In this document: in pieces, positions 1 through 4,710 of the stretch | How positions within the stretch are numbered: the stretch's first letter is position 1 | Layout: the number at the start of each line of letters is the position of its first letter | DNA from: Gemmatimonadales bacterium | GTDB lineage: Bacteria > Gemmatimonadota > Gemmatimonadetes > Gemmatimonadales > GWC2-71-9 | DNA length: 6,490 nucleotides | Reading direction: 5' to 3' | NCBI GenBank assembly: GCA_013813145.1 | Contig: JACCSE010000179.1 | Location: 1 to 6,490, forward strand | The notes under the pieces: model-generated | The model's database searches: none | Seen by the model: the letters and a program-made list of their open reading frames with translations, nothing else | Told to the model about the DNA's origin: nothing | Program-made: the position numbers and the translations under genes

Positions 1-939
1 AGCACGCCGATCGACTTCGCCTTTCACGTGCATACCGAGGTCGGCCTTAGGTGCCAAGGGGCCAAGATCAACGGCCGGATCGCTCCGCTGCACCGGGAGC
101 TCAAGAGCGGTGACACCATCGAGATCCTGACCGGGGCCGCCGCCAAGCCCAGCCGCGATTGGCTCAGCCACGTCCGCACCGCGCGCGCCCGCCAAAAGAT
201 CAAGCAGTGGGTCAACCATGAAGAGGAGACGGTCAGCCTGGCGCTGGGCAAGGAGATCCTCGCCCGGGAGGTGCGCCGCCGCCGGCTCGACCCGCCCGAC
301 GACAACCGCCTTGCCCGCGCCGCCATGACGCTCTCGCTGGCCGACGGCCGGGGTCTCGAGATCGCGGTGGGGCGGGGGGACGTCGCCATCGGCCAGGTCA
401 TCCGGGCGCTCTATCCGGACCTGGGGGGCGACGAGATCCAGGAGCCCAAGCCCACCGTGTTCGGCCGGGTCATCGACCGGATTCGACTCGGGCGAGGAAT
501 CAAGATCCAGGGAGTGGACGGGCTCATGGTGCGCTACGCCCAGTGCTGCCAGCCGGTGCCGGGCGACGCGGTGGTGGGATACGTGACGCAGGGCCGGGGA
601 ATCTCGATCCATCGGGCCGACTGCCCCAACCTGCTCACCCTCGCGATCGACGAGCGCCGGGTGGACATCGACTGGCAGGAGACCGCCGGCGAGGCGTTCG
701 CGGTCCGGCTGGCCGTAACCGGTGAGGACCGGCGCGGCCTTTACGCCGACATCATGGAGGCGATCAGCCAGACCGGCACCAACATTCGGGGCGCCGACCT
801 GCACACCAAGGACGGGACCGTGTTCGGCACGATCTTCGTCGAGGTGGACAATCTGCCCCACCTGGCCAAGGTGATGAAGGCGGTACGCCGGGTCAAAGGC
901 GTGACCGAGATCGAGCGGCGCGAGGCGCCGCCGAGCTAG
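1..939 (+). CDS. Bifunctional (p)ppGpp synthetase/hydrolase, RelA/SpoT (long RSH) family, C-terminal part; 5' end outside window
   Basis: This is the regulatory half of a long RelA/SpoT homologue, which makes and/or degrades the alarmone (p)ppGpp in the stringent response and senses uncharged tRNA on the ribosome. The frame is open from base 1 and 312 residues are visible before the TAG stop. The family is usually about 700-780 residues, so the HD hydrolase and synthetase domains lie upstream of the window. The TGS domain covers residues 1-45, starting at TPIDFAFHVHTEVG; its HTEVG histidine (H11) aligns by eye with the His that contacts the tRNA CCA end in RelA/Rel. A helical region follows (about 46-170). 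The zinc-finger region has C182-C183 (QCCQPVPGD), H204 and C208 (HRADC). The ACT domain spans 233-308. All ligands are intact, so the C-terminus looks functional. I cannot tell RelA, SpoT and Rel apart without the catalytic domains. The GTG at 28 is internal, not a start. Confidence 0.96.
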   Translation, partial: STPIDFAFHVHTEVGLRCQGAKINGRIAPLHRELKSGDTIEILTGAAAKPSRDWLSHVRTARARQKIKQWVNHEEETVSLALGKEILAREVRRRRLDPPDDNRLARAAMTLSLADGRGLEIAVGRGDVAIGQVIRALYPDLGGDEIQEPKPTVFGRVIDRIRLGRGIKIQGVDGLMVRYAQCCQPVPGDAVVGYVTQGRGISIHRADCPNLLTLAIDERRVDIDWQETAGEAFAVRLAVTGEDRRGLYADIMEAISQTGTNIRGADLHTKDGTVFGTIFVEVDNLPHLAKVMKAVRRVKGVTEIERREAPPS

Positions 940-1787
940 CCCTGGAAGGTGTCGCAGGCTTCCGGACTGCCGGTTTCCAGGCCGCGGCGGAACCAGCGCA
1001 TCCGGTCTTCCGAGCTTCCGTGGGTGAACCCCTCCGGGGCCACCCGGCCGCCGCCCATCCGCTGAATCCGGTCGTCGCCCACCGCGGCCGCCGCGCCGAG
1101 TCCCTCTTCGACGTCACCTCGTTCCAGCAGCTCCCGCTGGGCCGTGCTGTGGGCCCAGATGCCGGCGTAGCAATCCGCCTGGAGCTCCAGCCGGACCGAA
1201 AGCCGGTTGGCGAGGTCGGGGCGGCTCCCGCGCGCCTGCCGCACCTCCGCCTCGGTGCCGAGCACGTTCTGCACGTGATGGCCGATCTCGTGCGCCAGGA
1301 CGTAGGCCTGGGCGAAGTCGCCCGGCGCGCCGAAGCGCTCCTGAAGCTCCTGGTAAAAGCCGAGATCGATGTAGACCTTTTCGTCCGCCGGACAGTAGAA
1401 CGGCCCGGTGGCCGTCTGGCCCAGGCCGCAGGCCGACTGGATCGCGTCTCGGAACAGCACCAGCCGGGCCGGCCGGTACGGGGTGCCGGCGCGCGGCAGC
1501 GTCTGGCTCCACACGGCCTGCGCGTCGTCCAGCACGAAGGAGACGAAGTCCACCAGCCGCTCCTCCTCGGGCGTGGCCTCGATCGGGGCGCCCGCCGCCG
1601 CCTCAGGGGCCGCGCTGACGCCCGCGTCGCCGACGAACTGGAACATGTCGCGCTTGAAGATGAGGCTGAGAACGATGAGCACGACCACCGTTCCCAGCCC
1701 CATGCCGCCGGCCCCTCGCATGAACCGGCCACCGCCGCCACGGCGGTCCTCCAGATTGCTGCTCCGTCCGCCAGGACTCCATCGCAT
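936..1787 (-). CDS. ypfJ: Neutral zinc metallopeptidase, YpfJ family, single-pass membrane protein
   Basis: A predicted membrane-anchored zinc metalloprotease of the neutral zinc metallopeptidase family (E. coli YpfJ type), 283 residues and full length. The N-terminus MRWSPGGRSSNLEDRRGGGG is the family's characteristic basic/glycine-rich start. A single hydrophobic segment follows at about residues 29-44 (GLGTVVVLIVLSLIF), so the catalytic part probably lies outside the cytoplasm. The zinc-binding motif HEIGHH is at 166-171, and a second conserved motif, ELQADCYAGIW, starts at 201. The C-terminal PEGFTHGSSEDRMRWFRRG block is also typical. Cysteines C120/C132 and C206/C278 could form disulphides, consistent with export. 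The ATG at 1785-1787 is preceded by GGAGG (1793-1797) five bases away, which fixes the start. The substrate is unknown for the family. It converges on relA/spoT with a 4-base stop overlap and diverges from the LysM gene. The symbol is by family resemblance only. Confidence 0.93.
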   Translation of the reverse strand: MRWSPGGRSSNLEDRRGGGGRFMRGAGGMGLGTVVVLIVLSLIFKRDMFQFVGDAGVSAAPEAAAGAPIEATPEEERLVDFVSFVLDDAQAVWSQTLPRAGTPYRPARLVLFRDAIQSACGLGQTATGPFYCPADEKVYIDLGFYQELQERFGAPGDFAQAYVLAHEIGHHVQNVLGTEAEVRQARGSRPDLANRLSVRLELQADCYAGIWAHSTAQRELLERGDVEEGLGAAAAVGDDRIQRMGGGRVAPEGFTHGSSEDRMRWFRRGLETGSPEACDTFQG

Positions 1788-1819
1788 GCCGGCCTCCGTT
1801 TGCGCTGGGTGAGACCTGC

Positions 1820-1861
1820 AAGATACCTTGGGCTGTGCGCCGGCCGGGTGACTGCCGTCAC
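1820..1861 (-). promoter_or_regulatory. Possible CRP/FNR-type operator and -10 element upstream of the zinc peptidase gene
   Basis: The 137-bp divergent gap (1788-1924) contains a perfect dyad GTGAC-TGCC-GTCAC at 1848-1861. It matches the invariant core of CRP/FNR-family sites, GTGA-N6-TCAC. On the minus strand a weak -10-like hexamer TATCTT (4/6 to TATAAT) lies at 1825-1820, which would place a start site near 1813. The dyad centre (1854.5) is then at -41.5, the classical class II activator position, and no good -35 is present. The predicted leader of about 25 nt carries the GGAGG Shine-Dalgarno sequence. I see no convincing promoter on the plus strand for the LysM gene in this gap. The dyad is seen; its function is inference. 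Confidence 0.35.
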
Positions 1862-1912
1862 GGACGACATGAAGGGACCGGCCTAGGAATACAGCCCCTT
1901 TGGATCACGCCC

Positions 1913-1918
1913 AGGAGG
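1913..1918 (+). promoter_or_regulatory. Shine-Dalgarno site setting the LysM gene start
   Basis: AGGAGG stands six bases before the ATG at 1925. It favours that start over the in-frame GTG at 1835, which has no comparable site and would add 30 residues unlike the family. Confidence 0.8.
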
Positions 1919-1924
1919 TTCAGC

Positions 1925-2170
1925 ATGCCGGAACGCAAGGAACCGCTACCCGACTTCTCCGACGTACAGAGCGGAGGCTCCTCGACCGCCCCAAGCGCGT
2001 CCCCCGCGCGCACCCATACGGTGGTCAAGGGCGAGAGTCTCTCGAAAATCGCCAAGCGCGTCTATGGCGACGCCCAGCAATGGCGGCGAATCTACGACGC
2101 CAACCGTGACATCGTGAGCGACCCCGACCTGATCCATCCCGGGCAGGTGCTGAAGCTGCCTGACGCCTGA
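1925..2170 (+). CDS. Small LysM-domain protein
   Basis: An 81-residue protein made almost entirely of one LysM domain. Residues 1-29 are a polar, proline/serine-rich N-terminal tail (MPERKEPLPDFSD...). The LysM spans about 31-79: HTVVKGESLSKIAKRVYGD, then WRRIYDANRDIV and the closing HPGQVLKLP. LysM domains bind N-acetylglucosamine-containing glycans such as peptidoglycan. This subtype resembles the C-terminal LysM of E. coli Kbp (YgaU), but the BON domain of that protein is absent. I see no signal peptide, membrane segment or lipobox, so the protein is either cytoplasmic, as Kbp is, or exported by an unrecognised route. The start follows a strong AGGAGG. The lipoprotein gene begins 22 bp after the stop, so the two are probably cotranscribed. 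Confidence 0.88.
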   Translation: MPERKEPLPDFSDVQSGGSSTAPSASPARTHTVVKGESLSKIAKRVYGDAQQWRRIYDANRDIVSDPDLIHPGQVLKLPDA

Positions 2171-2192
2171 CTCTCATCACACGGAGACGACC

Positions 2193-2657
2193 ATGCAGCA
2201 CGTCGTACGTATTCTGTTGGCGGCCGCGGTTGTTGTCGCGGCGGGTTGTGGAGGGCGGGACGAGGCCGAGAGCGGCACGGCTGCAGGAGCGGCACCGGCC
2301 GGCAGTACCGCGGCGGCCCCTTCCAATGAGTTCAAGGTCGCCAACGTTATGATCGGAAAGCGCATCGGCGCGAACAACCTGATCACCGAGCCGACCTTCC
2401 AGTTCGCCCCCCCGGATACGATATACGTGTCGGTCGGGACCACGGGTAAGTCGGACAGCACCGCGATCACGGCGGTCTGGCATTTCCAGACCGGACAGAC
2501 GGTGGATTCCTCGACCCAGGCGATCAGCCCCGACGGCCCGGAGAACACCGAGTTCCACGTTTCGCGACCCAAGGGCTGGCCAATGGGCACCTACAACGTG
2601 ATCATCTACGCCGACGGCGATTCGGTGGACGGAAAGACTTTCGCGGTCAAGAAGTAA
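2193..2657 (+). CDS. Predicted lipoprotein with an Ig-like beta-sandwich domain, function unknown
   Basis: A 154-residue protein of unknown function. The N-terminus has one basic residue and a hydrophobic stretch, then a lipobox-like A-A-G-C with the lipidated cysteine at C19 and a glycine at +2. The -3 position is Ala rather than the preferred Leu/Val, so lipidation is likely but not certain. Residues 20-44 are a low-complexity Ala/Gly/Ser/Thr linker typical of a tether from the membrane. Residues 46-154 form a compact beta-rich domain with PTFQFAPPDTIYVSVGT (67-83), an AVWHF strand and the block RPKGWPMGTYNVIIYADG (125-142), ending in a final strand, KTFAVKK. This alternating pattern suggests an Ig-like fold, and similar small lipoproteins are common in environmental bacteria. 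GGAG (2183-2186) lies six bases before the ATG. It sits 22 bp downstream of the LysM gene, suggesting an envelope-related pair. No catalytic motif is visible. Confidence 0.8.
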   Translation: MQHVVRILLAAAVVVAAGCGGRDEAESGTAAGAAPAGSTAAAPSNEFKVANVMIGKRIGANNLITEPTFQFAPPDTIYVSVGTTGKSDSTAITAVWHFQTGQTVDSSTQAISPDGPENTEFHVSRPKGWPMGTYNVIIYADGDSVDGKTFAVKK

Positions 2658-2673
2658 GTGATAGTCCCGCGGT

Positions 2674-2740
2674 TGTCACCCTGAACGAAGTGAAGGGGAC
2701 CATGTTAGGTCATGCCCCCTTCGCTCCGCTCAGGGTGACA
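2674..2740. repeat. Imperfect intergenic palindrome of the 'CHPERSEG' type
   Basis: Two 25-base arms (2674-2698 and 2716-2740) are inverted copies with three mismatches, separated by a 17-base loop. The arms begin and end in TGTCACCCTGA / TCAGGGTGACA, with a purine-rich GAAGGGG / CCCCTTC inner edge. Read on the minus strand, the right arm gives CHPERSEG, the hallmark of a dispersed intergenic repeat often mis-annotated as protein. All three mismatches are transitions, so many remain G-T/G-U pairs on one strand or the other. No T-tract follows, so it is not a classical intrinsic terminator, though its RNA could fold between the lipoprotein and EVE genes. Confidence 0.8.
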
Positions 2741-2779
2741 GAGTGTTGAAACGCCGTGCACCAAGCTCACGAGCATTCC

Positions 2780-3193
2780 ATGCCCCAATACTGGATCCTC
2801 AAGACCGAGCCGTCGGAGTTCGCCTTCGGCGACCTCCAGCGCGCCGGACGCACCCGCTGGGACGGAGTGACCAACGCTCTGGCGCTCAAGCATCTCCGCA
2901 GCATGCGTCCGGGCGATCGGGTCCTTGTCTATCACACCGGCGACGAGAAGCGACTGGTCGGCATGGCGACGGTCGTCGGCGAGCCGTATCCCGATCCGAG
3001 CGCCGGAGACGAGCGGGTGGTTGTGGTGGACCTGGAGGCAGGCGACGAGCTGCCTGAGACTGTGACGCTGGCGGCCATCAAAGCCGATCCCGCCTTCAAG
3101 GATCTCGGCCTGGTGCGCCTTTCGCGCCTTTCGGTAGTGCCGGTGCCGGGTGCGGAGTGGAAGCTGTTGCTGAGGATGGCGGGGGTTGGGTGA
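2780..3193 (+). CDS. EVE domain-containing protein (thymocyte nuclear protein 1-like)
   Basis: A complete 137-residue single-domain EVE protein. EVE domains belong to the PUA/YTH-like fold and are thought to bind modified bases in DNA or RNA (for example methylated cytosine or adenine) in an aromatic pocket. The canonical start MPQYWILKTEPSEFAF is followed by WDGVTN (27-32), LKHLRSMRPGDRVLVYHTG (37-54), VGMA, YPDP (70-73), VTLAAIKADP, RLSVVPV (116-122) and EW (126-127). The ATG at 2780 matches the family's usual first residues; a GTG at 2756 would add eight unlike residues. Neither start has a good Shine-Dalgarno sequence. There is no restriction enzyme or methyltransferase in the window, so its target cannot be guessed from context. 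It stands alone between an intergenic palindrome and a convergent oxidoreductase gene. Confidence 0.93.
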   Translation: MPQYWILKTEPSEFAFGDLQRAGRTRWDGVTNALALKHLRSMRPGDRVLVYHTGDEKRLVGMATVVGEPYPDPSAGDERVVVVDLEAGDELPETVTLAAIKADPAFKDLGLVRLSRLSVVPVPGAEWKLLLRMAGVG

Positions 3194-3200
3194 GAGCAAT

Positions 3201-3231
3201 CCGCGTTCATCCCTTGTTCCCGCGTTCATCC
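3201..3231. repeat. Tandem-like 12-bp direct repeat in a convergent intergenic gap
   Basis: CCGCGTTCATCC occurs at 3201-3212 and again at 3220-3231, a 19-base period, in the 73-bp gap between the EVE and oxidoreductase stops. The motif resembles a fragment of a dispersed repeat family built on 'CGCGTTCATCCGCG', which I recall from other high-GC genomes. No transposase or long terminal repeat is present, and no clear bidirectional terminator is visible here. Confidence 0.7.
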
Positions 3232-3266
3232 GCGTCGCCCACGGCAAGGACCTGGACCGCCGCCGC

Positions 3267-4691
3267 TCAGCTCGAGAAGCCCACTCCCAGCCGGTCCAGC
3301 ATTCGAAGCAGCAGTCCAGGTCGCCCTCCTCGATCCACCCTCCGCAAAGCCCGCGCAACCCCGCGCACCGCCCAGCCTCGCAGCGGCTCCGGTGGGTAGG
3401 GAAAGGGCTTCCGCCGTACCAGCGCCAGCTCCAGCAGGTCGCTGGGCCGACTGAGCGCGAGGTGCGCGAGGATTCGGCCGCCGATGCGGGTGGTGCCCAA
3501 CCCGTGGCCGGTGTACCCCAGGCCGTAGAGCACTCGCCCGCCGAGGGCACCGCCGAAGAATGGCGTCAGCCGAGTGGTGCAGCAGATGGGGCCGCCCCAG
3601 GCGTAGGGAAACTCGAGCGCGGCGAGTTGCGGAAAGTGGCGCCGGAAGCTCTCTCTCAGGGAGGCATAGTGCGGGGGAGAGTGGTCGCAGCTTCGATCCA
3701 CCCGGTTGTTCCCGTGATAGGCCGCCTCGCTGGTGCCCCAGAGGATCCGGTCGTCGGACGTGAGACGGTAGTAGTTGAAGAAGGCACGGCCATCGTTGAC
3801 CCCCTCGCGGCCGCGCCAGCCGATCACCTCGCGCTGAGCCGGAGTCAGCGGGTCGCTGACCAGGATGTAATCGTACAGGGGGAGGAACCGGCGGGTGATT
3901 CCAGGCAGGAGATGGTGGGTGTACGCGCTGGTGGCGAGCACGATTCGGCGAGCGGTGAGGCGCCCGCCGGCGGCACGCACCCTCGCCCCGGCACCGGCCG
4001 GCTCCACCGCCTCTACCCGGCTCCGCTCGAACACCCGCACGCCCTGACGCTCGGCCTCGTCGCGCAGACCGTCCACCAGCTTGACCGGATCGAGGATTCC
4101 CCCGCCGCGCACGACTACCCCGCCCAGGTAGAGCGGGGAATGGAGCGCGGCCTGCACCTCGGCTCGACCCAGGTAGCGGAAGGTGTCGAGCCCCAGCCGC
4201 TCCGCCGCCGCGACGGCGCGACGCGCCTCCTCCAGGTGCGCCGGAGCGAGTGCCACGGTGAGGCGCCCGGTCGGCTCGTAGTCGCACTCGATGCCGCGGC
4301 GCTCGAGAAACACCACCATCTCGGCGATGTTCCGCTCGCCCAGCCGGGCCAGGCGGCGTGCCTCGGCCGAGCCGAAGTGTTGGATCGCGAGCCCGTGCCC
4401 GTGGTCGATGGTTTCGGACAGCATGCCCGCGTTCCGGCCGCTCGCACCATAGGCCGCCACCTCCTGCTCGACGATGGCGACCGACGCACCCGGGTCCAGC
4501 TCCTTGATGGCGAGCGCGGTCCATAGTCCGGTGAGCCCGGCGCCGACGATGCCGACATCGGCCTCCTCCGACCCCGCGAGCGGCGTGACGGGCCGAAGGG
4601 GTCTCCTGGCCAGCCAGTAGCACGATTGCTCGACCGGGGGTGGCTTATCCCTCTTCACTGCCTTCACCACGGCCCGAACAAACGCCGACAC
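3267..4691 (-). CDS. FAD-dependent oxidoreductase, DAO (D-amino acid oxidase) family, amine oxidase-like
   Basis: A 474-residue flavoprotein of the DAO family (glycine oxidase, sarcosine oxidase, gamma-glutamylputrescine oxidase PuuB type). Such enzymes oxidise the C-N bond of an amine or amino acid using FAD. A polar 24-residue N-terminal tail leads to CYW, then the Rossmann dinucleotide motif VGAGLTG (49-55) and the acidic residue ending strand 2 (E75, VAIVEQE). The flavin-contact segment YGASGRNAGM (81-90) follows, and GYTGHGLGTTRIGGRILA near 392-409 closes the FAD site. Overall it most resembles the PuuB-like 'YW...ADVGIVGAG' group, but the substrate is unknown and no glutamylputrescine pathway partners are nearby. 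The apparent start is GTG at 4691, with no Shine-Dalgarno sequence; later in-frame GTGs (codons 8, 9, 12) also lack one. It probably shares a symmetric promoter with uvrB. The last 50 residues are rich in arginine and variable. Confidence 0.9.
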   Translation of the reverse strand: MSAFVRAVVKAVKRDKPPPVEQSCYWLARRPLRPVTPLAGSEEADVGIVGAGLTGLWTALAIKELDPGASVAIVEQEVAAYGASGRNAGMLSETIDHGHGLAIQHFGSAEARRLARLGERNIAEMVVFLERRGIECDYEPTGRLTVALAPAHLEEARRAVAAAERLGLDTFRYLGRAEVQAALHSPLYLGGVVVRGGGILDPVKLVDGLRDEAERQGVRVFERSRVEAVEPAGAGARVRAAGGRLTARRIVLATSAYTHHLLPGITRRFLPLYDYILVSDPLTPAQREVIGWRGREGVNDGRAFFNYYRLTSDDRILWGTSEAAYHGNNRVDRSCDHSPPHYASLRESFRRHFPQLAALEFPYAWGGPICCTTRLTPFFGGALGGRVLYGLGYTGHGLGTTRIGGRILAHLALSRPSDLLELALVRRKPFPYPPEPLRGWAVRGVARALRRVDRGGRPGLLLRMLDRLGVGFSS

Positions 4692-4696
4692 AATCC

Positions 4697-4702
4697 ATTA
4701 TA
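4697..4702 (-). promoter_or_regulatory. Perfect -10 element for the oxidoreductase gene, predicted leaderless
   Basis: The minus strand reads TATAAT from 4702 to 4697, then five bases, then the GTG start at 4691. A start site 6-7 bases past the -10 falls at 4691-4690, on or next to the start codon. There is no Shine-Dalgarno sequence, no recognisable -35 and no TG extension. Consensus match is seen; promoter use is inferred. Confidence 0.5.
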
Positions 4703-4704
4703 TT
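4699..4704 (+). promoter_or_regulatory. -10 element for uvrB, predicted leaderless
   Basis: TATATT (5/6 to consensus) at 4699-4704 is followed by six bases and the uvrB ATG at 4711, so a start at +7 coincides with the A of ATG. At an 18-base spacing CGAACA (4675-4680) is a poor -35 (3/6). No Shine-Dalgarno sequence and no LexA-type box is visible. It overlaps the opposite-strand -10 by four bases. Confidence 0.5.
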
Positions 4705-4710
4705 GGGTCA

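Noticed and set aside
1020..1886. 288-codon plus-strand frame opposite the zinc peptidase
   Set aside because: It is a GC-rich shadow; the minus strand encodes an intact HEIGHH peptidase with a good Shine-Dalgarno sequence.
1835..1924. Upstream GTG start for the LysM gene
   Set aside because: There is no Shine-Dalgarno sequence. The extra residues are arginine-rich and unlike the family, whereas the ATG at 1925 has AGGAGG six bases upstream.
2674..2740. Intrinsic terminator after the lipoprotein gene
   Set aside because: The hairpin is strong but no T-run follows either arm, so it is called as a repeat instead.
2705..3550. 281-codon minus-strand frame overlapping the EVE gene and ending in a CHPERSEG peptide
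   Set aside because: The CHPERSEG part comes from the intergenic palindrome and the rest is antisense to the EVE and oxidoreductase genes.
3186..4526. 446-codon open frame on the plus strand opposite the oxidoreductase, and a 465-codon alternative minus frame (3226-4623)
   Set aside because: Both show low-complexity R/P/G/A-rich translations and lack motifs. The minus frame ending at 3267 has a complete FAD fold.
4675..4710. LexA/SOS box upstream of uvrB
   Set aside because: No CTGT-N8-ACAG or GAAC-N4-GTTC palindrome is visible. GAAC occurs once, without its partner.
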